This document shows, piece by piece, positions 16,469-23,665 of a stretch of 38,498 bases of DNA. Positions within the stretch are counted from its first letter, which is position 1. Each line of letters opens with the position of its first letter. The stretch lies in the NCBI GenBank assembly GCA_009694375.1, contig SHVB01000022.1, positions 1 to 38,498 of the forward strand. Reading direction: 5' to 3'. The notes beneath the pieces are model-generated. The model was given only the letters and a program-made list of their open reading frames with translations, did not search any database and was not told the origin of the DNA. Position numbers and translations under genes: made by a program. The stretch is from Acidimicrobiia bacterium. Its GTDB lineage: Bacteria; Actinomycetota; Acidimicrobiia; Acidimicrobiales; VFJN01.

Positions 16469-16495
16469 AAGACCCCAGCTCAGCTCGGGTCTTTT
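16469..16495 (+). terminator. Rho-independent terminator of tRNA-Leu
   Basis: AAGACCC (16469-16475) pairs with GGGTCTT (16487-16493), with AGCT/AGCT pairing inside, followed by TTTTC. It begins 5 nt after the tRNA. Confidence 0.75.
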
Positions 16496-16644
16496 CGCGT
16501 CTTGGGACCCCCTCTTCTACCCTTGCGCTCACAACTACTAGTTGCCGGCGTGGCGTCGCCGGCGGCGTGAGCACCGTCGAGCTGGTGCCCACGCGCTCGA
16601 GCCCTCGGCGCTCTCCCGGGTACATCAGTCGAGCCGAGGGTTTG

Positions 16645-16770
16645 TCAGGGGCCCTGGATGTGGCGGATGACGGGGTCGAACTCCTTCGTCGGCGAGAAGT
16701 CGACGTAGGCGCAGTCCTCCAGGGCGGACGGGGCGTGGCCCGGTGCCCAGTAGAAAGCCTGGCCGGCTTG
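16645..16770 (-). pseudogene. C-terminal remnant of a cupin-like protein
   Basis: Between an in-frame TAG (16771-16773) and a TGA (16645-16647) the minus strand encodes 41 residues with clear protein character: QAFYWAPGHAPSALED, then YVDFSPTKEFDPVIRHI. The pattern (F)YWxPGH...(E/D)FSPT resembles the end of small actinobacterial cupin proteins as I remember them. No start codon, no N-terminal cupin barrel and no continuation in another frame is found upstream, where the YibE/F gene begins. It is the main content of the 16465-16897 interval, apart from the tRNA terminator, and looks like debris at an insertion boundary. Confidence 0.5.
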
Positions 16771-16897
16771 CTAGGTCGAGTCGCCCTCAGCGGTGCGCCG
16801 CGGGATCTACCGAGGCAACCATCCGGTTCCTGGCCAGCCGCATCGGCTGAGCAGGAGTGTGTCGAGCGGTCGGCTTCGCACGGGCAATACTTCTGCG

Positions 16898-18199
16898 ATG
16901 GCCCAGGCTCACAGCTCCCACGGTCACGGGGGCAGCAACACCATCACCTCGGCCCAAACCCGTTGGGTTCTCGGAGGCATCGTTGGTTTCTTGGTGGTTG
17001 CGGCGGTGGCCGGCGCGTTCGTGCTTCGTCCCGACGCCGACCGGCCCGTGCTGGCCGATGCGCTGGGGTTCAGCGGCGAGCTCGTTCAGGCCACCGCCAC
17101 CACTGTTTTGGACGTTCCCTGCCTGAACACGGCCGAGGCCGACGGGATCCGATGCAGCCGGGTGACCATCGAGGTCACGAGCGGACCCACGAACGGCGAG
17201 GAGGCGTTCATCGAGATCCCAGTGAGCGACGCGTCGGCGCGGATCGACGTTGGCGATCGGCTTGTCGTCCAGTACGACGCCGACAACCCTGCTGAGCTCC
17301 AGTACTTCTTTCAGGACTTTCAGCGAGATCGCCCCCTGATGCTGCTCGGTGTTCTGTTCGCGGTCGCTGTGATCGCGCTGGGTCGATGGCAGGGCGTCCG
17401 CGCCCTTATCGCCTTGGGCGTGATCGGACTCGTCCTGATCGGCTTCGCGTTCCCGTCGATCCTGGACGGCAACGACCCCACCGCGGTAGCGATGGTCGCC
17501 GCCGTGATCATTGCGCTGGTGGCGCTGTACCTCACTCACGGCGTGACCGAGATGATCACCGTCGCGCTCCTCGGGACCTTCGCCGCGCTCGTCCTCACTG
17601 CGGTTCTGGCCGTCATCTTCACGAACTTCGCTAACTTCACCGGCTTCGGAAGCGAGGACGCCTTCTACCTGCAGATAGCCTCGGCCAAGATCGACGTCAA
17701 AGGACTGATCCTCGCCGGGATCATCGTCGGAAGCCTCGGGGTGCTCGACGACGTAACCGTCACCCAAGTATCGGCGGTCTGGCAGCTCCACGAAGCCAAC
17801 CCTGACTACGGCGTCCGACGGCTCTACACCTCCGCGGTCACGATCGGGCGCGACCACATCGCCTCTACCGTGAACACCCTCGTCCTTGCCTACGCGGGGG
17901 CCTCCCTGCCCCTCATCTTGGTGTTCGCACAGGCGGGCCGGAGCTTGACCCAGGTGGCCGTGGGCGAGCTGGTGGCCGTGGAGATCGTGCGCACGCTCGT
18001 GGGATCGATCGGACTCGTCGCCGCGGTACCCATGACCACCGCCCTCGCCGCGTTCGTCGCCACCCGCGGATCAGCGCCGGGTTCACCCGACCTACCCATC
18101 GCCCCGACACCTCGCCCCCCCACCGAGTTGGTTGCCGAGCCCACCGCAACCAATGCAGCATGGGACGACTTCGCCCCGGACCAGCCTGCGGGCTGGTGA
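16898..18199 (+). CDS. YibE/F-family membrane protein
   Basis: A 433-residue membrane protein. The N-terminus is His-rich (AHSSHGHGG), followed by a helix at about 24-43. Then comes a predicted exported domain of about 100 residues (45-145) containing C75 and C86 as a C-x10-C pair. A C-terminal membrane region follows with seven or eight helices and the family-type segments LIALGVIGLVLIGFAFPSI, AAVIIALVALYLTHG and LGVLDDVTVTQ. The last about 40 residues are a Pro/Ala-rich cytosolic tail. YibE/F proteins have no proven function. ATG 16898 is chosen because the upstream open frame lacks protein character. Next downstream are a TlpA-like lipoprotein and a CcdA-like protein, so a redox link to the exported Cys pair is possible (inference). 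Confidence 0.85.
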   Translation: MAQAHSSHGHGGSNTITSAQTRWVLGGIVGFLVVAAVAGAFVLRPDADRPVLADALGFSGELVQATATTVLDVPCLNTAEADGIRCSRVTIEVTSGPTNGEEAFIEIPVSDASARIDVGDRLVVQYDADNPAELQYFFQDFQRDRPLMLLGVLFAVAVIALGRWQGVRALIALGVIGLVLIGFAFPSILDGNDPTAVAMVAAVIIALVALYLTHGVTEMITVALLGTFAALVLTAVLAVIFTNFANFTGFGSEDAFYLQIASAKIDVKGLILAGIIVGSLGVLDDVTVTQVSAVWQLHEANPDYGVRRLYTSAVTIGRDHIASTVNTLVLAYAGASLPLILVFAQAGRSLTQVAVGELVAVEIVRTLVGSIGLVAAVPMTTALAAFVATRGSAPGSPDLPIAPTPRPPTELVAEPTATNAAWDDFAPDQPAGW

Positions 18200-18291
18200 C
18201 GCGGTAGGGGCGCTCCCTGACCGTCGTGGCGGGGTTGTCTCCCGCTATCTTGGGAGCGTGGCGCGTCGGTCGGCGTTCTTGGAGGCTCATA

Positions 18292-18873
18292 ATGTTTCGG
18301 ATGGGGTTGGCAAGATGGGCCGTCGGTGTGGTGGCCGTGGCGATCTTGGCGGGTTGCGGGGGTAGCGACTCCAACGCAACGGTCGGGCCGGCCACGACTC
18401 CCTCGACCAACGTCGCCGCCGGTGCCGGGGAGCCGGTGGAACTGGCGGAGTGGCAGCAGATCGAGCTGACCGACGCCGAGGGCGAGACCTTCACCTTCGC
18501 GGATCTGGTCGGTAGGCCCGTGCTCATGGAGACCTTCGCCACCTGGTGCGGAAACTGCCGCCGGCAACTCGGCGACACCAACCAGGCCGCCCAACGGGCC
18601 GGCGACGACGCAGTCTTCGTCGCGTTGAGCGTCGAGACCGACCTCGATCCGGCTGCTATGGCCGACTACGCCGACCAGCAGGGCTTCGACGACATCCGGT
18701 TCGCCGTGATGAGTCCCGAGATGCTGGCTGCGATCAACGATGCCTTCGGCAACACTGCGCTGAACCCACCCAGCACCCCTCATGTTGCGATTGCTGTCAA
18801 CGGCGGTGCGGGTGAAATGGTCACTGGCTTCGACTCGCCCGAGAAGATCCTCTCCTCCCTCGGCCTCGGGTGA
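18292..18873 (+). CDS. TlpA/ResA-like thioredoxin-fold lipoprotein
   Basis: A 193-residue exported thiol protein. ATG 18292 has GGAGG at 18281-18285, 6 nt upstream. The signal peptide ends in the lipobox LAGC, giving lipidated Cys22. After a Thr/Pro/Ala-rich tether the thioredoxin fold carries the redox motif WCGNC (C86, C89) and the cis-Pro loop STPHVAI (P163). It is probably anchored to the outer face of the membrane and reduces disulfides there, fed by the CcdA-like protein encoded 34 nt downstream. It follows the YibE/F gene by 92 nt. Confidence 0.9.
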   Translation: MFRMGLARWAVGVVAVAILAGCGGSDSNATVGPATTPSTNVAAGAGEPVELAEWQQIELTDAEGETFTFADLVGRPVLMETFATWCGNCRRQLGDTNQAAQRAGDDAVFVALSVETDLDPAAMADYADQQGFDDIRFAVMSPEMLAAINDAFGNTALNPPSTPHVAIAVNGGAGEMVTGFDSPEKILSSLGLG

Positions 18874-18907
18874 GCCTGCCGCCCAGCCGTGCCTGGGCAC
18901 CAACTCC

Positions 18908-19573
18908 ATGAGCGAATACGTCGAGGCGTTCGCGCTCGGCAACGCCGCCATCCTCGCCAACGTGTGCATGCTCCCGCTCTACCCGGGGTTGTTTATCCTG
19001 CTCGCCGATCGCGTTGAGGCCGGCGGGTCACTTCGGTCGATCCGCTGGATGGGAGTGCTTGTCCTCGCCGGTGTGCTGACCGCCATGATCGCGATCGGTG
19101 GCGTGCTCTACCTACTCAGCCGCACCTTTTCCGATGTACTCGGGGTGATCCTCCCCGTCATGTACGGGCTGGTCGCCGTCCTTGGCATCCTCATGATCCT
19201 CGACCGCAACCCCCTGGTGCGGATGCGAACGGCCCAAGCACCGATCCTCTCCAACCCAGCAGCCACCGCCTACCTCTACGGCCTCGCCATGGCCCCGCTC
19301 ACCCTGCCCTGCACCGGCCCCCTCATCATCTCCGCGTTCGTCCTCGGCGGCGTGCGGGGCAGCAGCGAACTCGCCGACGGGCTCGTCTACTTCTTCTTCT
19401 TCGGTCTCGGCTTTGGCTGGCCCCTCGTCCTACTCCCCCTCCTCGCGGCCCCGGCCCAACAGACCATCACCCGGTTCCTCACCCGCCACCACCGGCTAAT
19501 TACCCGCAGTTCCGGCGTCCTACTCCTCGTTGTTGCCTTCGTCGGCTGGTGGGTCGACATCCGACCCAACTAG
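18908..19573 (+). CDS. CcdA-like thiol-disulfide transporter
   Basis: A 221-residue polytopic protein of the CcdA/DsbD-transmembrane family, with about six helices. The two conserved redox cysteines are C20 in ANVCMLPLYPGLF and C135 in LTLPCTGPLI, one in each half, which is the family arrangement for moving electrons from cytosolic thioredoxin across the membrane. Starts at ATG 18908, 34 nt after the TlpA-like gene, so the two are surely one unit. No cytochrome c or heme genes (ResB, ResC, cytochrome) are near, which argues against a dedicated cytochrome-c maturation role. Confidence 0.87.
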   Translation: MSEYVEAFALGNAAILANVCMLPLYPGLFILLADRVEAGGSLRSIRWMGVLVLAGVLTAMIAIGGVLYLLSRTFSDVLGVILPVMYGLVAVLGILMILDRNPLVRMRTAQAPILSNPAATAYLYGLAMAPLTLPCTGPLIISAFVLGGVRGSSELADGLVYFFFFGLGFGWPLVLLPLLAAPAQQTITRFLTRHHRLITRSSGVLLLVVAFVGWWVDIRPN

Positions 19574-19818
19574 CGCGGCGGCGCACCCATCGGGGGGGTG
19601 GCCACCGAACCCCGCCGGTCCGCTGGGGCGGTAACCGCAGGAAGCCAGGGGCCGGACTCGCAGCGATCGGGGGTTTCAGTGAGCGCGGCGTCGTGTTTCT
19701 TCCGGTAGGACCGGTTCTGAATCCCGCCCCGGGGAGGGTGCGGCGCTGGTGGTGGGGTGGATGTCGAACGATTCGGCCAGCTCCGCCCGGTTGGCGTCCT
19801 CCCGTTACCCGCCGGTGG
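19574..19818. other. Gap with possible decayed coding sequence
   Basis: There is no intact gene between the CcdA-like stop and the toxin stop. On the minus strand, short stop-bounded pieces in two frames look protein-like (RAELAESFDIHPTT, then NRSYRKKHDAALTE in another frame). They might come from a helix-turn-helix or mobile-element protein broken by frameshift. The evidence is impressionistic. Confidence 0.25.
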
Positions 19819-20568
19819 TCAGGTGGTGAGATCGCGCACGGCGTCGGCCACGGCGTCGAGGTCGACGCGGGGCTCGTCGAATCGACGTATGACCCGGTAG
19901 GTGCGGTCGCGGCCGGTGGCGTCCACGAACCAGCCGGTGAGGCGACTGGCCACCACCTCCGCCAACGGATCGGGCAACCGGCCTAACGCGGACCGTTTCA
20001 TGTTGCCGTCCACCAGGACGCGAGCCAGGTCGTAGAGGTCTGATGCCTTCTTCCCGGGACGGGACGAGGCCCGCAGCGGCACGGTGGTCACCTTCATGGC
20101 CACGAGGCCCTCAGCCGAGGCCACAAAGCGTCCATCGGCGCGCGCCAGCACCCCACCGGTGTCTTCATCAACCGCCGTGATGTCCAGGGTGGTCGCCGAG
20201 TCGTGGGCCCAACAGTGGGCCACGATGTTCAGCTCGAGATCGTTCAGCGGGTGCGCACCATCCGATAGTTCGGTGATGAGCTCGTCGCTGGTCATGGCGG
20301 CGACATCGATCACGTCGAGGTCGAGATCACCCTCGAATCGGTACTGCCCGCCGCCCGAGGAGATCACCGCCAGCCCAGCGATGGCGGCGTGCACTCGTTC
20401 GAGATTCCGTGCCACCGCGTCCACGTCAACCGTGGTGCGGTGGGGGGTGCCCACCCGGCACATGACCGCCAGGCCTCCGATCAGCCGCAGTTCCACGGGC
20501 AATGACGCCAGCATCATGACTTCACGGTGGGTGCTCCCACCGGCCCGGCCCGAAAGGACCACCGTCAC
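19819..20568 (-). CDS. AbiEii-like nucleotidyltransferase toxin
   Basis: About 249 residues with a nucleotidyltransferase core: the IGGLAV glycine motif, then TVDVDAV supplying the metal-binding Asp pair, and a later KKASDLYDLARVL segment with the Lys/Asp pattern of AbiEii/MenT-type toxins. Such enzymes arrest growth by modifying RNA, in MenT by adding nucleotides to tRNA. The preferred start is GTG 20568, whose GTGA overlaps the stop of the upstream regulator gene; ATG 20517 is the alternative and begins closer to the core. The gene order antitoxin then toxin with a 4-nt overlap is usual for type IV abortive-infection pairs. The activity is inferred. Confidence 0.75.
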   Translation of the reverse strand: MTVVLSGRAGGSTHREVMMLASLPVELRLIGGLAVMCRVGTPHRTTVDVDAVARNLERVHAAIAGLAVISSGGGQYRFEGDLDLDVIDVAAMTSDELITELSDGAHPLNDLELNIVAHCWAHDSATTLDITAVDEDTGGVLARADGRFVASAEGLVAMKVTTVPLRASSRPGKKASDLYDLARVLVDGNMKRSALGRLPDPLAEVVASRLTGWFVDATGRDRTYRVIRRFDEPRVDLDAVADAVRDLTT

Positions 20569-21542
20569 GAACCACCACCAGGAGCGATTCCCCACGCGTC
20601 CACGATTTCCTTGCCCCGGGCGGGGTCACGAGCGAGGCGCAGGGCGCACACCATGGGGTGGGCCACGCGCCACGGGTGTTCCCTGTCGGGCCGGTGATCC
20701 GGATTCTCCGGGAGCCAACTCACCGGCGACGGCCGCACCCAGCACCGGGGAGGAAGGGCCCGATCGACGAGACGCACCGCTCGCCGCAGGGCCCCCGCGG
20801 TGGGTACGTAACAGCGGGCCGGCAAGTCGCCCACCGCCGCGATCCGGGCCCCGCCCAGGGTGGCGGCCCGCTCGTCGACGCGCACGAGAATGTCCTCGCC
20901 CACGGCGGCGGCGAGTTCGGCCAGCCCGACGGGGATGGGTTGCCAACCGTCGTCGGGCCAATGCGAGGCGGCCTCCCAGAACAGCTCGGGGAGCAGCGGC
21001 TGCTTCGTGATGGGGCCAACCAGTCCTACCTCGGCGAAGCGGGCGATGATCTCATGCGTGGCTCCCACGCTGCGGCCGATCCGGGGGGCCAGACGGCGGG
21101 CAGTGACCTGCTCACCAGGTGAGATAAGGGCGGCGAGGGCAACTTCGAGGCCCACGGTGGTCCAAGGGTTCTCGATACGAGGGCGTGGGCCGCCGGGGGT
21201 CTGGAGCATTGGCGACTCCACCCGGATGCCCGGCGTCCACACCCGCACATGGCCGCGCCGGTCGAGCCAGCCCCAGCCCGCCCGGCGCAGCTCGTGGCGG
21301 CCGGGCTCGCTGATGCGATCAGCCACCATCACCGTGGGCAGGTGGCCGGGGGCGGACTCGGCGAGCTGGCGAAGGTCCGCCGGGGTGGGGTGGGCGCGGG
21401 TCACCAGGTTGAGCGCGATGCGGGCGCCGTCGACGGTGAGGATGCCGTCAACTTCCCGCACGTCGAGGCCGAGCGAGCTCAAAGCATCGCCCACCTCGCG
21501 GCTGAGGTCGATATACTCCTGCGTTTGCGCCGTCACGAACAC
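20565..21542 (-). CDS. AbiEi-like antitoxin / transcriptional regulator
   Basis: A 325-residue protein. The N-terminal about 115 residues end in VADRISEPGRHELRRAGWGWLDRRGHVRV. This resembles the part of AbiEi-type antitoxins that reads roughly AxxIxxxxxxxLRxxGIxFIDxxGNxYL. A winged-helix segment follows at about 140-185 (TARRLAPRIGRSVGATHEIIARFAEVGLVG), then a C-terminal domain. AbiEi proteins repress their own operon and neutralise the partner nucleotidyltransferase without binding it directly. It starts at GTG 21542 behind a strong promoter with no Shine-Dalgarno site and is coupled to the toxin gene by a GTGA overlap. Confidence 0.7.
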   Translation of the reverse strand: MFVTAQTQEYIDLSREVGDALSSLGLDVREVDGILTVDGARIALNLVTRAHPTPADLRQLAESAPGHLPTVMVADRISEPGRHELRRAGWGWLDRRGHVRVWTPGIRVESPMLQTPGGPRPRIENPWTTVGLEVALAALISPGEQVTARRLAPRIGRSVGATHEIIARFAEVGLVGPITKQPLLPELFWEAASHWPDDGWQPIPVGLAELAAAVGEDILVRVDERAATLGGARIAAVGDLPARCYVPTAGALRRAVRLVDRALPPRCWVRPSPVSWLPENPDHRPDREHPWRVAHPMVCALRLARDPARGKEIVDAWGIAPGGGS

Positions 21543-21549
21543 AGATCAA

Positions 21550-21578
21550 ATGTTACTCAGTATCGGGATTATTCACAA
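21550..21578 (-). promoter_or_regulatory. Promoter of the AbiE-like pair
   Basis: On the minus strand TTGTGA (-35, 21573-21578), a 17-nt spacer and TAACAT (-10, 21550-21555) are followed 7 nt later by GTG 21542. This is the best-formed promoter in the window. It implies a leaderless antitoxin mRNA. Confidence 0.75.
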
Positions 21579-21631
21579 GACCCCCCGTTTGTGCCGTCTC
21601 GAACGTCGAACATGGGCCGCACCTCCGGGAC

Positions 21632-21660
21632 GGGTCAACTCCCTCCGGACCGCCCACCGG
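21632..21660 (+). repeat. Imperfect copy of the tRNA-Leu 3' end (possible att remnant)
   Basis: GGGTCAACTCCC followed by CGCCCACCGG resembles the tRNA-Leu tail GGGTTCAAGTCCCC...CGCCCACTGG, but only with gaps and mismatches. It sits just past the toxin-antitoxin promoter, where the far end of a tRNA-Leu insertion would be expected. C-rich composition could give this by chance. Confidence 0.25.
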
Positions 21661-21672
21661 GGCGATGGCGGG

Positions 21673-22845
21673 TTAGGCCGAGGGGCTGAGGATCAGGCCA
21701 CTGGTCGGCACACCGGTGCCGGCGGTGACGAGGATGTGTTCCACATCGGGCACTTGGTTGCACGCCGTGCCGCGAATCTGGCGCACCGACTCGGTAATCC
21801 CGTTCATCCCGTGCAGGTACGCCTCGCCCAGCAAACCGCCGTTGGTGTTGATCGGCAGCACCCCACCAATGCTGAGATTCTCAACGGTGGCAAAATCCTT
21901 GGCCTCCCCCCGGCCGCAGAACCCGAGTTCCTCGAGTTGCATGAGGACAAACGGGGTGAAGTGGTCGTAGAGGAACGCGGTGGTGATGTGGGAGGGGCGA
22001 AGCCCCGACGCCTTCCAAAGACGCTGCGCCACCACCCCCATCTCGGGCAGGCCGGTGAGATCGTCGCGGTAGTAACTCGTCATCATCTCGCCGTCGCTAC
22101 TCGCGCCCTGGGCGGCGGCGGTGATGAGCGCGGGCCGGTGGGCCAGATCACGCGCCCGGTCGGCGGTGGTGATCACCAGGGCCGCCCCTCCGTCGCTCTC
22201 TTGGCAGCAGTCGAGCAAACGCAGCACGGGTTCGACGATCCACCGTGACGCCTGGTGGTCGGCCAGGGTGATGGGCCGTTGGTAGAACCAGGCGTCGGGG
22301 TTGGTGGCGGCGTGGTGGCGGTCTACCACCGCAATGGCCCCGAAATGCTCGTTGGTGACGCCGTAGGTGTGCATGTACCGCCGGGCGTGCAGCGCCACCC
22401 ACGACGCCGGGGTGAGCATCCCGTAGGGCGCGTACCACGACAGCCACAGCGGTAGCCCACCGCCGAGGACACTGCCGGTGTCGCCGAAGCGGAACCCAGA
22501 CCGCTCGTTGAAGGCCCGGTAACAGACCACCACGTCGGCCACCCCGGTGGCCACGGCCATCGCCGCGTGCAGGACGGTTCCCGCCGCCGCACCGCCTCCA
22601 TAGGGGATGCGCGAAAACATCGACAGGTGGGGGATGCCGAGGTTGCGGGCGACCTCGATCTCTTCGCTGGTGTCCATCGTGAAGGTAACCAGTCCATCAA
22701 CATCCGACGGTCGCAGACCGGCGTCGTCGAGGGCCGCCTTCACGGCCTCACAGGCCAGTTGGAGTTCCGTCCGGCCCGAAGCCTTCGAGAATTCGGTCTG
22801 GCCGATCCCCACGATGGCGGCCCGATCCTTGAGCCAGGCCGTCAC
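21673..22845 (-). CDS. ltp2: Thiolase-fold aldolase, Ltp2-like (steroid side-chain cleavage)
   Basis: A 390-residue thiolase-superfamily protein (lipid-transfer-protein type). The thiolase nucleophilic Cys loop is replaced by RIPYGGGAAAG, so it is not a Claisen enzyme. Y293 in FLYDHFTP and Y343 in GEAYLHG lie where, from memory, catalytic tyrosines of characterised Ltp2 aldolases lie. Ltp2 performs the retro-aldol cleavage that releases propionyl-CoA from the hydrated steroid side chain, working with a DUF35 protein, which is encoded two genes upstream. GTG 22845 was chosen because its GTGA overlaps the preceding stop and a G-run lies just upstream; ATG 22872 is possible. It could instead act on another branched acyl-CoA. 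Confidence 0.8.
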   Translation of the reverse strand: MTAWLKDRAAIVGIGQTEFSKASGRTELQLACEAVKAALDDAGLRPSDVDGLVTFTMDTSEEIEVARNLGIPHLSMFSRIPYGGGAAAGTVLHAAMAVATGVADVVVCYRAFNERSGFRFGDTGSVLGGGLPLWLSWYAPYGMLTPASWVALHARRYMHTYGVTNEHFGAIAVVDRHHAATNPDAWFYQRPITLADHQASRWIVEPVLRLLDCCQESDGGAALVITTADRARDLAHRPALITAAAQGASSDGEMMTSYYRDDLTGLPEMGVVAQRLWKASGLRPSHITTAFLYDHFTPFVLMQLEELGFCGRGEAKDFATVENLSIGGVLPINTNGGLLGEAYLHGMNGITESVRQIRGTACNQVPDVEHILVTAGTGVPTSGLILSPSA

Positions 22846-23267
22846 CCGTTTGCCCCCCCGCGAGGAAGGCATAGCGACGCAGTACCAGTGAGGTGATCGC
22901 CCATGTCGGTGCTGGCTTGCAGGGCGACCTCCACGGTGGCGGTGGCGACCTCCACGGCGGTGACGGTGCCGGTAAAGGTGAGGGTGGAGTTGGGGAACAC
23001 GGGCACCCCGAGGCGAATCGCCACCCGTCGGACCATCACCTCGGGCCCCGCCCAGTCGGTGAGGAAGCGACTGCAATAGGCGTTGCTGGAGAGGATGTTC
23101 ATGAAGATGTCGGGTGCCCCCTGCGACTCGGCGTAGGTCTTGTCGTGGTGCACGGGCATGAAGTCGCGCGTGGCCAATGCCCCCGCCACGATCACGGTGG
23201 CGGTGGCCACGATCACCAGCGGGGTGAGGGCATCGCCCTCCGCTACGTCGTGGATGGTGAGGGTCAT
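22842..23267 (-). CDS. chsH1: MaoC-like enoyl-CoA hydratase subunit, ChsH1-like
   Basis: A 141-residue single hot-dog-fold protein. The hydratase catalytic dyad is visible as RDFMPVHH: Asp35 and His40 with the D-x4-H spacing of MaoC hydratases. Alone it is half of the usual active unit; ChsH1 pairs with the MaoC domain of ChsH2 to hydrate the C17(20)-enoyl-CoA steroid side chain. The open frame runs upstream to 23621, but the real start is ATG 23267, overlapping the DUF35 stop (ATGA). The Ltp2-like gene follows with a GTGA overlap. Confidence 0.82.
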   Translation of the reverse strand: MTLTIHDVAEGDALTPLVIVATATVIVAGALATRDFMPVHHDKTYAESQGAPDIFMNILSSNAYCSRFLTDWAGPEVMVRRVAIRLGVPVFPNSTLTFTGTVTAVEVATATVEVALQASTDMGDHLTGTASLCLPRGGANG

Positions 23268-23665
23268 GCGGGGGCCGCCGGGCGAAACTGGGGCAACACG
23301 ATTCCGCCATCGAAGGTGGCGTAGAACACCTCGACGGGCATCCCGATGGTCACATCCTCCGGTTCCACTTCGCCAAGGTTCGACACCAGCCGGAGGCCTT
23401 CCTCTAGTTCCACCAACGCGGCGATATGGGGGTCGTCGAAGCCCGGATAGCGGGGGTGGCGGGGCATGACGAAGCTGTACACCTCGCCCCGGCCCGTGGT
23501 CTCGTAGGGGTCCCAGGACAGCGATTGGCAGGCCGGGCACATTGGTCGGGGTGGATGCCTGAGGGCATCGCACCCACCGCAGCGTTGGACCAACAACCGG
23601 CCCTGCGAGACCCCCTCCCAAAAGAAGGCGGTATCCGGCGACATCGACGGCTCAATGCGGCTCAT
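23264..23665 (-). CDS. DUF35 OB-fold protein with zinc ribbon (ChsH2 C-terminal half)
   Basis: A 133-residue DUF35 protein. The N-terminal helix (DTAFFWEGVSQGRL) is followed by a rubredoxin-like zinc ribbon with C29/C32 (CGGC) and C43/C46 (CPAC), then an OB-fold. DUF35 proteins bind acyl-CoA and form an obligate complex with thiolase-fold partners. In M. tuberculosis the equivalent domain is fused to a MaoC domain as ChsH2; here it is a separate gene whose ATG overlaps the MaoC-gene stop. It is probably the direct partner of the Ltp2-like aldolase. Confidence 0.85.
   Translation of the reverse strand: MSRIEPSMSPDTAFFWEGVSQGRLLVQRCGGCDALRHPPRPMCPACQSLSWDPYETTGRGEVYSFVMPRHPRYPGFDDPHIAALVELEEGLRLVSNLGEVEPEDVTIGMPVEVFYATFDGGIVLPQFRPAAPA

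Noticed and set aside
15974-16570. Plus-strand frame containing GEWRNRQTRWLQ and WGFKSPLAHW
   Set aside because: This is the translation of the tRNA-Leu gene joined to antisense fhaA; it is not a protein gene.
22846-23310. N-terminal extension of the Ltp2-like frame
   Set aside because: It shadows the MaoC and DUF35 genes. The thiolase fold starts near GTG 22845.
23268-23621. N-terminal extension of the ChsH1-like frame
   Set aside because: It is a shadow of the DUF35 gene; the hot-dog fold starts at ATG 23267 with an ATGA overlap.
23662-23665. The split ChsH2 as a sequencing frameshift
   Set aside because: The junction is a clean ATGA overlap with a normal DUF35 N-terminus, and the same overlap type is used throughout the operon. 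Resequencing would still be a fair check.
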